NCBI RefSeq assembly: GCF_021088345.1 | Contig: NZ_CP088156.1 | Coordinates: forward strand, 5,084,001 to 5,148,000 | Direction of reading: 5' to 3' | Length of the DNA: 64,000 nt | Source of the DNA: Bradyrhizobium ontarionense | GTDB taxonomy: Bacteria; Pseudomonadota; Alphaproteobacteria; Rhizobiales; Xanthobacteraceae | Shown: positions 1 through 8,837 of the stretch, piece by piece | How the letters are laid out: every line of letters begins with the position of its first letter | Numbering within the stretch: position 1 is the stretch's first letter | The notes under the pieces: model-generated | Told to the model about the DNA's origin: nothing | Database searches by the model: none | The model's input: the letters and a program-made list of their open reading frames with translations, nothing else | Made by a program: the position numbers and the translations under genes

Positions 1-1
1 C

Positions 2-271
2 GAGGTCTCGATCATGATCGGTTACGCGATCAAGCCGGGCCTCGAGGCGGCATTGGACGTCGGCGGCGCGTCGTACGCGATGTATACCCAGGGCGACGGG
101 CTGTGGATCAAGAACGCGGCCGAGGAGGAGCGCATGGTCGACGCCATGCGCAAGGCGCCGGAGGCCACGGTCAAGGGCGTCTCCGCCAAGGGCACCGAGA
201 CCACGGACGTGTTCTCGCTGAAGGGGCTGGCCCAGGCGCTCGACCGCATCGCCCAGGAGTGCCGGCGTTAG
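2..271 (+). CDS. Invasion-associated locus B (IalB) family protein, C-terminal part
   Basis: Only the C-terminal 89 residues are in the window; the frame is open to the left edge, so the gene begins outside. The visible part has the IalB-family tail: a GYAIKPG segment, a YTQGDGLWI strand, a conserved 'MVDAMRKA' helix, then 'VKGVSAKGTETTD' and a final short helix ending in a Cys (residue 3 from the end) that often forms a disulphide in this family. IalB-like proteins are small secreted or periplasmic proteins named for a Bartonella invasion locus; in free-living alphaproteobacteria their role is not known. The ATG at 14 is internal to the conserved domain and is unlikely to be the start. Confidence 0.75.
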   Translation, partial: EVSIMIGYAIKPGLEAALDVGGASYAMYTQGDGLWIKNAAEEERMVDAMRKAPEATVKGVSAKGTETTDVFSLKGLAQALDRIAQECRR

Positions 272-395
272 CGCTGGACGCCCGGCGCCGAGGCCGCCCT
301 TGCGCGTACGGGTCGCATTTGCCGGCCGGATCGTTATATAAGCCAGCTGAAAGCCTTCGGCCGCTGCGGCCGGGCAGCATTTTGGGCCCCTCGAC

Positions 396-1607
396 ATGCC
401 ACCGACCGCCGGGCTGCGCGAACCCTCCGCGCCCCTCGAAAAGATCCCGCTCGAAACCTACGTGCCGCCGGCGAAACCCTCGCTGATCGGCCTGTCGCGC
501 GCGGAGCTGGCGGCGAAGCTCGGCGAGATCGGCGTACCTGCGCACCAGCAGAAGATGCGCGTGCAGCAGCTCTGGCATTGGATCTATTTCCGCGGCGCCC
601 GCACGTTCGACGAGATGACGTCGGTGTCGAAGGACACACGCACCGCCCTGGCCGAGCACGTCACGGTCGACCGTCCCGAAGTCGTGGCCGAGCAGATCTC
701 CAACGACGGCACCCGCAAATGGCTGCTGCGGCTGCCGAGCGGCGACGATCTGCAGAAGGCGCACGAGGTCGAATGCGTCTACATCCCCGAGACCGACCGC
801 GGCACCTTGTGCGTCTCCTCGCAGGTCGGCTGTACGCTCAATTGCTCGTTCTGCCACACCGGCACGCAGCGGCTGGTGCGCAACCTCACCGCCGGCGAGA
901 TCGCAGGCCAGGTGATGGTGGCGCGCGACCGTCTCAATGACTGGGCCGACCGCGAGACGCCGCTCGGCAACCGGCTGATCACCAATGTCGTGATGATGGG
1001 CATGGGCGAGCCGCTCTACAATTTCGATGCGGTGCGCGACGCGCTGCTCGTCGTCTCGGACAATGAAGGCATCGGCATCTCCCGCCGCCGCATTACGCTG
1101 TCCACCTCCGGCGTCGTGCCGAACATCAAGCGGGCCGGCGAGGAGATCGGCGTGATGCTGGCGATCTCGCTGCATGCGGTGCGCGACGAGCTGCGCAACG
1201 AGCTGGTGCCGCTCAACCGCAAATATCCGATCGCCGAATTGCTGCAGGCCTGCCGCGACTATCCCGGCGCGTCCAACGCGCGCCGCATCACCTTCGAATA
1301 TGTGATGCTGAAGGGCGTCAACGATTCGCTCGATGACGCCCGGCTGCTGGTCAAGCTGCTCAAGGGCATTCCGGCCAAGATCAACCTGATCCCGTTCAAT
1401 CCGTGGCCCGGTTCGGCTTACGAATGCTCGGACTGGGAGCAGATCGAGAAGTTCTCCGAATACGTCTTCAACGCCGGCTATTCCTCGCCGGTGCGCACGC
1501 CGCGCGGTCGCGACATTCTCGCCGCCTGCGGCCAGCTGAAGTCGGAGACCGAGAAGCTGTCGGCCCGCGAGCGCCAGGCGCTGCGCGCGATGGCGATGAC
1601 GGATTGA
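396..1607 (+). CDS. rlmN: 23S rRNA (adenine2503-C2)/tRNA (adenine37-C2) methyltransferase RlmN
   Basis: A 403-residue radical-SAM enzyme that methylates C2 of A2503 in 23S rRNA, and A37 of some tRNAs in studied homologues. The radical-SAM cluster motif CTLNCSFC (Cys at about 146, 150 and 153) binds the 4Fe-4S cluster. The C-terminal '[12 protein letters not shown]' carries the methyl-carrying Cys (about 378), equivalent to Cys355 of the E. coli enzyme. A GEPLYN motif follows a run of hydrophobic residues around residue 205. Length is normal for alphaproteobacteria, with a slightly longer N-terminus. The ATG at 396 has no clear Shine-Dalgarno; a later start is possible but would cut the N-terminal helical domain. 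Monocistronic, followed by a palindromic repeat. Confidence 0.95.
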   Translation: MPPTAGLREPSAPLEKIPLETYVPPAKPSLIGLSRAELAAKLGEIGVPAHQQKMRVQQLWHWIYFRGARTFDEMTSVSKDTRTALAEHVTVDRPEVVAEQISNDGTRKWLLRLPSGDDLQKAHEVECVYIPETDRGTLCVSSQVGCTLNCSFCHTGTQRLVRNLTAGEIAGQVMVARDRLNDWADRETPLGNRLITNVVMMGMGEPLYNFDAVRDALLVVSDNEGIGISRRRITLSTSGVVPNIKRAGEEIGVMLAISLHAVRDELRNELVPLNRKYPIAELLQACRDYPGASNARRITFEYVMLKGVNDSLDDARLLVKLLKGIPAKINLIPFNPWPGSAYECSDWEQIEKFSEYVFNAGYSSPVRTPRGRDILAACGQLKSETEKLSARERQALRAMAMTD

Positions 1608-1630
1608 TGCCGATGTCGACCAACATGCTC

Positions 1631-1712
1631 CGTCATGGCGAGCGAAGCGAAGCAATCCAGAGCTGACCCTTGGCACTGGATTGCTTCGTCGCTAACGCTC
1701 CTCGCGATGACG
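1631..1712. repeat. Intergenic inverted repeat (palindromic repeat, type 1)
   Basis: The left arm reads CGTCATGGCGAGCGAAGCGA followed by AGCAATCCAG. The right arm is its approximate reverse complement (CTGGATTGCTTCG...CTCGCGATGACG) and ends at 1712. The arms are separated by about 15 bases, so a transcript would fold into a long imperfect hairpin. I recognise the arms as a repeat common between genes in Bradyrhizobium and relatives (recollection, not searched). It lies just after rlmN and about 20 bases before the next ATG, so it may end rlmN transcripts or shape expression of the next gene. Confidence 0.8.
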
Positions 1713-1731
1713 ATGAGGAGATATCTTCGCC

Positions 1732-2217
1732 ATGGCGCTGATCGGCCGGCTGATCGTGATCGTATTCGCGTTTCTCGCCGCGTGCTTCGTGGCGGGGCTG
1801 ATCGTCGTGACCGCGATCCTGTTCCCGGAATTCTCCGATCTCGGCAACGGCCCGATCGACCAGGGCGCTTTCGACGTGATCATCGGCTTCGGCTTCATCT
1901 TCGTCTCGGGTTTCGCGCTGATCCCGGCGCTCCTGATCGCTGTTATCACCGAGGCATTCTCGATTCGCAGCGTGCTCGCCTATGCGATCGGCGGCGGCGT
2001 GGTCGGCGCGGCCTGCTATCTCGGGCTGGTCCCGTTCGATCCCGAGACGTTCCGCTTCGAAGGCATCGTGCGCCGCCATCTGGAGATCCTGACCGGCGCC
2101 GGCATCGTCGGCGGGCTCGTCTATTGGCTCGTTGCCGGACGCAATGCCGGACGCTGGCGCGAGCCGTCCTCCCGGCTGCCACCCCCTCCGCCGCTGCCAT
2201 CGGGGTCACCGCGGTGA
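1732..2217 (+). CDS. Small integral membrane protein of unknown function
   Basis: A 161-residue protein with four predicted hydrophobic segments at about residues 4-28, 46-70, 77-97 and 117-133, and a basic, proline-rich cytoplasmic-type tail ending in 'RLPPPPPLPSGSPR'. The ATG at 1732 is preceded by GAGGAG at 1714-1719, a good ribosome binding site. I do not recognise a named family. The next gene, a PAP2 phosphatase, starts 46 bases downstream on the same strand, so the two may be co-transcribed and act at the same membrane, but that is only inference. Confidence 0.75.
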   Translation: MALIGRLIVIVFAFLAACFVAGLIVVTAILFPEFSDLGNGPIDQGAFDVIIGFGFIFVSGFALIPALLIAVITEAFSIRSVLAYAIGGGVVGAACYLGLVPFDPETFRFEGIVRRHLEILTGAGIVGGLVYWLVAGRNAGRWREPSSRLPPPPPLPSGSPR

Positions 2218-2263
2218 GCCGCCGGCCTTTCCATCGCCACGCGCTTTCGCTAAACCGCGCGCC

Positions 2264-3049
2264 ATGAATCGGACCGGCCTCTTCATCGCATTGTCGCTCG
2301 CGCTCGTCATCGGCGTGCTGTTCGGCGTCTATCCCGAGCTCGACCTGAAGCTGGCCGCGTTGTTCTACGATTCCCATACGCACAGCTTTCCCCTGAAGCT
2401 CGACGGCTACGCCGCTTTCGCGCGCGACGCCGCGATGTGGATTGCCTGGGGCATTGCCCTGCCGCCGATCGTCGCGCTGGTGGTGAAGTTCATCCGTCCC
2501 GACCGGCCGCTCCTGATCTCCGGCCGCACGATCGCTTTCCTGCTGCTGACGCTGTCACTCTCGGCCGGCGTGCTCACCAACTTCACCTTCAAATCCTATT
2601 GGGGCCGGCCGCGCCCGGTCGTCGTGACCGAGTTCGGCGGTGACCTGCCGTTCGTGCCGTGGTGGGATCCGCGCGGCGGCTGCGGCCGCAACTGCTCGTT
2701 CTTCTCCGGCGAGGGCGCCACGGCGTTCTGGACGCTGGCGCCGGCGGCGCTGACGCCGCCCGTCATACGGCCCTTCGCCTATGCCGCCGCAACGCTGTTC
2801 GGGCTCGCCACCTCGGTGCTGCGCATGGCGTTCGGCGGCCATTTCTTCACCGACGTCGCCGCCGCCGGCCTCGTCACCTTCATCGTGATCTGGCTCGCGC
2901 ATGGCTACATCTATCGCTGGCCGTCCACGCGGCTGACAGATGCTGGCATCGATGCGGGACTGACCCGCATCGCGTGGCCCGGCTACCGCTTCCTGCGCCG
3001 CCGGTTTCGTCCCCGGCGGCGCGCGGCAGATACCGGCTCTGCGGCCTGA
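2264..3049 (+). CDS. PAP2-family membrane phosphatase (variant second motif)
   Basis: A 261-residue membrane protein with about six hydrophobic segments and a type-2 phosphatidic acid phosphatase signature. Motif 1 is KSYWGRPRP (about residues 109-117). Motif 3 is R-x5-H-x3-D within 'LRMAFGGHFFTDV' (about 186-199). Motif 2, normally PSGH, reads FFSGEGA (about 146-152), so the usual His is replaced by Glu. Such enzymes remove phosphate from lipid phosphates such as phosphatidylglycerophosphate, undecaprenyl pyrophosphate or lipid A; the substrate cannot be told here. The ATG at 2264 was chosen because it begins the first membrane segment; the longer open frame upstream is arginine- and proline-rich and overlaps the previous gene. 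Confidence 0.85.
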   Translation: MNRTGLFIALSLALVIGVLFGVYPELDLKLAALFYDSHTHSFPLKLDGYAAFARDAAMWIAWGIALPPIVALVVKFIRPDRPLLISGRTIAFLLLTLSLSAGVLTNFTFKSYWGRPRPVVVTEFGGDLPFVPWWDPRGGCGRNCSFFSGEGATAFWTLAPAALTPPVIRPFAYAAATLFGLATSVLRMAFGGHFFTDVAAAGLVTFIVIWLAHGYIYRWPSTRLTDAGIDAGLTRIAWPGYRFLRRRFRPRRRAADTGSAA

Positions 3050-3133
3050 GCGCGGCCGCGGCGCCATTAATCGCGTGCCGAAGCCGGCCAAATCTGTTAT
3101 TCGCGCCCGAATTTCGTAATCGTACCGCCATGA

Positions 3134-4489
<1,356 letters not shown>

Positions 4490-4511
4490 GTTCGGAGCTG
4501 CTTTCTCCGCT

Positions 4512-4612
4512 GTCATCGTCCGCGAAAGCGGACGATCCAGTATTGCAGAGACGGCCGTTGTTGATCGAGAGAGCCGGCGCACTGGATGCCCGCCTTCGCG
4601 GAGCATGACGGT
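4512..4612. repeat. Intergenic palindromic repeat (type 2)
   Basis: The left arm begins GTCATCGTCCGCGAAAGCGG and contains a perfect 7-bp hairpin with a GAAA tetraloop (CGTCCGC-GAAA-GCGGACG). It continues to CGATCCAGTAT. The right arm ACTGGATGCCCGCC...GCATGACGGT is the approximate inverse. About 40 bases lie between the arms. The architecture (GTCAT...CCAG / CTGG...ATGAC) resembles the type 1 repeat at 1631 but the inner sequences differ, so it is a separate family. Location just past argG suggests a role in 3' end stability, not tested. Confidence 0.75.
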
Positions 4613-4676
4613 CGTGGTTGTTGATCCACATTGCCTTCTTGCAAACTCTGACCGTCGGATCACACCAACAACAAAA

Positions 4677-4706
4677 ATGGCCGGGATCGCTCCCGGCCAT
4701 TTTCAT
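4677..4706. terminator. Bidirectional rho-independent terminator between argG and the OmpA-like gene
   Basis: A 10-bp perfect stem ATGGCCGGGA / TCCCGGCCAT with a TCGC loop (4677-4700) is followed by TTTTCATTTT on the plus strand. It is preceded by an A-run at 4673-4677, which is a T-run on the minus strand. It can therefore serve both argG (+) and the convergent gene at 4720-6828 (-). Confidence 0.9.
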
Positions 4707-4719
4707 TTTGCTATCAGCG

Positions 4720-6828
4720 TCAGCGCGGCGGCGCGGTGCCGGGAGGCGGCGGCGGTAGCGCGGCCTGGCCGCCATTGAGCAGCGGCGTGATGCGGCGGAC
4801 CGTGACGCGCCGGTTGATGCGGCTCGGTCCCTGCGTCTGCTCCTTCAGGTACTGCGCGCCGTAACCCTGCGACGTCAGGTTCTCGGCGGGCACGCCGAAC
4901 TGCTGCGTGAGCAAGGTGGCGGCCGACTCGGCGCGGCGATCCGACAGCGACAGATTGTCGGTCTCATTGCCGACCGCGTCGGTATGGCCTTCGATCAGGA
5001 AGACCTCACGCGGGTTGCGCTGGATCGCCTGATTGAGGCCGTCGGCGATGACCTGCAGCTTCGCCGCCTGGTCCGGCCCGATCTCCCACGATCCGGTCTC
5101 GAAGGTGATGGTGTTGAGATCGATCGACGGCATCAGCTGGCGCACCGATGGCGAGTAGCGGACTTCGTCGAGCGAGTAGCGGCGCTGGACGCGCTCCACT
5201 GGCGGCGCGATCAGCGTGTCGTAGATGACGTCCGGCGGCGCCTCCTCGGCGTCGACGATGTAGCGATTATAGGGGATACGGATCTCCGGCGGCGGCAGGT
5301 CGACGTAGAAGCCGCCGACCGCAGACGGATCGCGGTAGGCGTTGTCGATGATGATGAACTCGCGGCCACCGGCCTCACGGCGGATACGGCGCATCAGCCG
5401 GCCGTCGGGCGCGGTCACCGTGATGATCTCGCTGCCGTCGGGACGAATGACGACCGTGCGGGTCTCACCACCCCCCATCTGCTGGACACGGATATCGCGC
5501 GCGCCATAGCGGAAGCGCTCGAGCTCATCGTGGCGCACGAATTCCTGCCCGCCCGGATCACGCACGATAACGCGGCCCGGTTCGTAGATCACGGTGCGGC
5601 CGCCTTCCTGGACCTCACGACGCTGGCCACGGAAATCCTCCATCCGCTGCGGTCCCTGCAGCGCAGCGCCCGGTGCAATGGGGGTCAGCTGCTGCTGTGA
5701 CGGCGGCGGCGGTGGCGGAAGCGGCGCCGTAATCTGCGGCGGCGGCCGGTTGGACATGGCCGGCGGTCCGCCGGGCTGCGGTCCACCCTGTGGCGCGCCA
5801 GGGCCAGCCCCCGGTCCGGCGGCGGCGCCCGGTCCAGCTCCTGGCGGAGGTGCGCCTGGGCCGCCCGGAGGCGTGCCCGGACGTCCGCCAGGCGGCGGAT
5901 TGCCGGCAACCGGCGGCGTGCCCTGCGGAGGGGTCTGGGCCGCTGGGGGCGCCAGGGGCGTGCCCGGTGCAGGCGCTATGGTGCCAGATGGCGGAGTCGG
6001 GGCGCCGCGCGGCGGGAGTCCGCCCTGCGGAGCACCGGGCGGCGGGCCGCCGGCACCCGGTCGACCAGCCGGCGGCTGTCCTGCAGCCGGCGGCGACGCC
6101 GGTGATGGCTGCGGAGAGGGTCCGGCGGCAGGGGGCGGCGAATGCGGTGGCGTCGTCGCAGCCGGAGGCGGCGGCAATCCGGGCCGTGCGCCCGGTCCGG
6201 CACCCGGCGCCGGCGGCGTGGGCGCAGCCACAGGCGGCGGCACCGGCGGCGTCGGACGCGCGGGCGCTGGAGGTGGCGCCGGCGTGGCGGCAGCTGGCGG
6301 GGCCGGCGTCGGTCGCACCGGCTCGCGCGGCACCACCGGCGGCGGTGCCGGCGAATGCACGGGTGGCGCCGCGACCGGCGGCGGCGGCGGCGGTGCGGGA
6401 CGTGATGGCGGAGGCGCCGGAGGCTCTGCGCGCGGGGCCGGCGCCGCCGGACGCGGCGGCTCGGCGCGCGGAGGAGGCGGCGGAGGCGGTGCCGGAGCAG
6501 GACGCGGCGCGGCAGCCGGCGGCGGAGCCGGAGGTGGGGGCGGCGCCGGGCGCGGTGCGGCGGCCGGCGGTGGAGCAGGAGGCGGGGCTGGATGAGGCGG
6601 CGCAGCTGGCGGGGCGGCCGGCGGCGGCGCTCCGGGACGCGGCGGCTGACCTGGTGGCTGGCCATGCGGCGGCTGCTTGGGCCGTCCGTCCGGACCGACC
6701 TCGCCGCCCGGCCCTCCGGGACCTTGGGCCACGATCATGGGCGCGCTCTGCGCGTAGGATCCGGAGCTCGTCAGTTGCATCGCCGACAGCGCTGTCGTTG
6801 CAAGCAGCAGAACGCGAAGTTTGCTCAT
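4720..6828 (-). CDS. OmpA-family outer-membrane/peptidoglycan-linked protein with a long proline-rich region
   Basis: A 702-residue secreted protein. Residues 1-26 form a signal peptide (basic start, LLLATTALSAMQL core, cleavage near SYA-QS). Residues from about 36 to 375 are a low-complexity Pro/Ala/Gly region dense in PPP, APPP and GAPP tracts. A middle region (about 385-570) is rich in short charged beta-type segments (e.g. GRVIVRDPGGQEF, RTVVIRPDGSEI). The C-terminal OmpA-like domain (about 575-690) has EGHTDAVG and the LSLSDRRAESAATLL helix, whose Asp and Arg bind diaminopimelate in peptidoglycan. The proline-rich part probably spans the periplasm or cell wall. Related proteins in Bradyrhizobium have a similar build, but the repeat length is likely variable. 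The ATG is chosen because it precedes a clear signal peptide. Confidence 0.9.
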   Translation of the reverse strand: MSKLRVLLLATTALSAMQLTSSGSYAQSAPMIVAQGPGGPGGEVGPDGRPKQPPHGQPPGQPPRPGAPPPAAPPAAPPHPAPPPAPPPAAAPRPAPPPPPAPPPAAAPRPAPAPPPPPPPRAEPPRPAAPAPRAEPPAPPPSRPAPPPPPPVAAPPVHSPAPPPVVPREPVRPTPAPPAAATPAPPPAPARPTPPVPPPVAAPTPPAPGAGPGARPGLPPPPAATTPPHSPPPAAGPSPQPSPASPPAAGQPPAGRPGAGGPPPGAPQGGLPPRGAPTPPSGTIAPAPGTPLAPPAAQTPPQGTPPVAGNPPPGGRPGTPPGGPGAPPPGAGPGAAAGPGAGPGAPQGGPQPGGPPAMSNRPPPQITAPLPPPPPPSQQQLTPIAPGAALQGPQRMEDFRGQRREVQEGGRTVIYEPGRVIVRDPGGQEFVRHDELERFRYGARDIRVQQMGGGETRTVVIRPDGSEIITVTAPDGRLMRRIRREAGGREFIIIDNAYRDPSAVGGFYVDLPPPEIRIPYNRYIVDAEEAPPDVIYDTLIAPPVERVQRRYSLDEVRYSPSVRQLMPSIDLNTITFETGSWEIGPDQAAKLQVIADGLNQAIQRNPREVFLIEGHTDAVGNETDNLSLSDRRAESAATLLTQQFGVPAENLTSQGYGAQYLKEQTQGPSRINRRVTVRRITPLLNGGQAALPPPPPGTAPPR

Positions 6829-7070
6829 GTGTGTTGGTTTCCCGGAACGATCTTTTTTAGCACGGCGTGATCAACAAGTATGCGTTAGGCCGGATTGTGG
6901 CGCAGTTCAAATCCGCCTTCGGATTTATTTCGACCCGAATCGGCCGCGAATGAGACGCCATTCATGTTTCATTCAGTCCAGCTTTTCAAAGGCTTGGTCG
7001 AACAACACGCCGTGAGGGCCGGCGCCGGGCCAGCCCCCGCGCGCCTATCATGATCGCGGTTGCATCGCGG

Positions 7071-7289
7071 TCAATCCGTGGCCGGATTTGGCGTGGTCGG
7101 ACCGAGCGGTCCACGACCTGGTATTTCGTCGGGCGTTTGACCCGGAAGCTCACGCGGAGGCGTTGGCATATCGGGCTCACGAACCGGCGGCGGCACCTCC
7201 GGGCTGGGGTTGCCGACCGGATCCTCCATGGGTGGCTCGACGGGATGCCCGGGTGTCGCTGGCGGAATCTCGGGCGGCTCGATTGGCAT
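7071..7289 (-). CDS. Small proline-rich protein of unknown function
   Basis: A 72-residue, acidic, proline-rich protein with no hydrophobic segment (starts MPIEPPEIPPATPGHPVEPP, ends PATD). The start ATG at 7289 overlaps the stop codon of the upstream PPOX gene by one base (TGATG), which points to translational coupling and supports the gene being real although short. About 30% of residues are Pro, with PPxP and PxEP spacing. I recall similar short proline-rich proteins from Bradyrhizobium but know no function. An AAATCCG/CGGATTT hairpin at 6909-6926, lacking a T-run, may lie at the 3' end of this transcript. Confidence 0.6.
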   Translation of the reverse strand: MPIEPPEIPPATPGHPVEPPMEDPVGNPSPEVPPPVREPDMPTPPRELPGQTPDEIPGRGPLGPTTPNPATD

Positions 7290-7774
7290 CACATCGCGAC
7301 CTTTCGATTGTCGCCCACATCCGGGCGACGTCCGGTGACGGCGGCCGCGGCCATCTTGACGTAGCTGACGACCGTGCCGGGCGAATCCCAGAACTCGGCG
7401 TCATCGGGCGTGATCCTGAGCAGGCGGATGTTCGGATCCTCGGCGCTGTCCCACCACGCCTTGGCCGGCATCGAGAACAGTTCGCGGATCTTGCCACGAT
7501 CGTTGGAGATCGCCGCGGTGCCGGTCAGCGAGACGTATTTCTGGCTGCCGGCGTCCGCAAATGACAGATTGACTTGGGGATTGCGCGCGATCTCCTCATC
7601 CTTGTGATGGCGCGCATCGGTCAGGAAATAGATCACGTTCTCGTCGCGCGCGAGACAGGCGCTCATCGGCCGTGCCCGCAGCTTGCTGCCGTCGCGGGTG
7701 ACCAGCATGGCAAAGCCGATTGTCTTCATCAGGTCCCAGACGCGATCCTGATCGCGCCGCTCGTCACTGCTCAT
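7289..7774 (-). CDS. Pyridoxamine 5'-phosphate oxidase-fold (general stress protein 26-like) protein
   Basis: A 161-residue cytoplasmic protein of the split-barrel flavin-binding fold. 'TIGFAMLVTRDGSKLRARPMSA' near the N-terminus, 'DENVIYFLTDARHHKDEEI', and 'QKYVSLTGTAAISND' are typical of the GSP26/PPOX subgroup. Such proteins usually bind FMN or FAD; whether this one oxidises a substrate is unknown. The start at 7774 was chosen because GGGAG lies 6-10 bases upstream; a longer open frame upstream runs into the neighbouring intergenic DNA without a family match. It is the first gene of a two-gene unit with the small proline-rich protein. Confidence 0.85.
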   Translation of the reverse strand: MSSDERRDQDRVWDLMKTIGFAMLVTRDGSKLRARPMSACLARDENVIYFLTDARHHKDEEIARNPQVNLSFADAGSQKYVSLTGTAAISNDRGKIRELFSMPAKAWWDSAEDPNIRLLRITPDDAEFWDSPGTVVSYVKMAAAAVTGRRPDVGDNRKVAM

Positions 7775-7869
7775 GATCCACTCCCTGGCTGTCAGGGAAC
7801 GGTAACGCCGCGCTTCGGGCTGATGTTCCGCGTCAGAGGCCGGAAACGCGATGGACGCAGGAAACGCCT

Positions 7870-8784
7870 TCAGCCGCGCAGCAACAACGTATTGCTGCGC
7901 GTGCGCCCGCTTTCCCGGTAGCCACGGCCGATCATGTCCGCGAGACAGTCCTGCTGCCATTCGTCGCGCGACAGATGCTCGATGACGACGGCGCGCGGCC
8001 ACAGCGTCGCCGGCGCGTCGCGGAAGAAGCAGGTCAGCACGCGGTCCTCGAACCCCTCGACATCGATCTTCAGCGCGTCGACCTTGGTCGCTCCGGCCTG
8101 TTCGAGAATCGCCTCGAGCCGCAGCGACGGCACCTTGAAGGCCTCTGCGCCCGCTGTTCCGGTCACGATGTGGCTGGCGCCGAGATTGTCGCCATCGGTT
8201 TCGATCATCACCTCGCCGTCGGTCTCGCCGGCCGCAGCGGCGACCAGCCTGACATGGGCAAGCGCGGACGCATCACGGTTGAAGCGGAGCCGCGCATGCG
8301 TGACCGGGTGCGGCTCGACCGCAATCACCAGACCGTTCGGACCGACGTGACGCGCCAGCGGCAAGGCGAACGTCCCGACATTGGCGCCGACATCGACGAC
8401 CACACCGCCTTCAGACGTATGCCGGCGTAGGAAATCCAACTCCTCGCGATTGTAGTCGGGATTGAACAGCGCCCCACGCTCGGTCGCGCTGACCTGATGA
8501 TGGAAGCGGAAACTGGCACCCTGATAGTCGACGTCGAGCGGCCCGGCCCTGAGCATGTTGACGACCCGCGTCAACATCGGCCGGAACGCACCACGCTTCA
8601 GCCCGGATCCGTGCGCCAGCCGGATGACCAGCGCCTGCGCTGCATTGGGAGCGAAGGCACCGAAGGGGGGCGGGGAGGGATCGTTGTCGGGCGTCAAGGT
8701 CGCATCCTGAACTGAGGGCTGGGTGTGATAACCGGTTTTGCGGAGGACGCCAATGCAGGCGACGTGGCCGCATTGTGGTCTCAC
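7870..8784 (-). CDS. FkbM-family SAM-dependent methyltransferase
   Basis: A protein of up to 304 residues. The SAM-binding motif VVVDVGANVGTFALPLA (about residues 127-143) and the acidic EPHP motif at the end of the next strand are typical of FkbM methyltransferases. The post-motif VDALKIDVEGFEDRVL is the most diagnostic FkbM segment (about 236-251). These enzymes O-methylate varied acceptors, often sugars of polysaccharides or glycolipids; the acceptor here is unknown. The first 40 residues are not conserved in type, so the true start may be a later codon, for example the TTG before TPDNDPSPPP. It lies 53 bases beyond the ABC exporter gene on the same strand. Confidence 0.85.
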   Translation of the reverse strand: MRPQCGHVACIGVLRKTGYHTQPSVQDATLTPDNDPSPPPFGAFAPNAAQALVIRLAHGSGLKRGAFRPMLTRVVNMLRAGPLDVDYQGASFRFHHQVSATERGALFNPDYNREELDFLRRHTSEGGVVVDVGANVGTFALPLARHVGPNGLVIAVEPHPVTHARLRFNRDASALAHVRLVAAAAGETDGEVMIETDGDNLGASHIVTGTAGAEAFKVPSLRLEAILEQAGATKVDALKIDVEGFEDRVLTCFFRDAPATLWPRAVVIEHLSRDEWQQDCLADMIGRGYRESGRTRSNTLLLRG

Positions 8785-8837
8785 CGGGACGACGCCGCGA
8801 CAGCCCCCGCCGCTGGCCGCAACGGCTCGCCAGGCCG

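Noticed and set aside
5594..6595. A glycine-rich plus-strand open frame (about 330 codons)
   Set aside because: It is the complement of the proline-rich repeat of the OmpA-family gene (CCN/GGN); no signal peptide or known motif.
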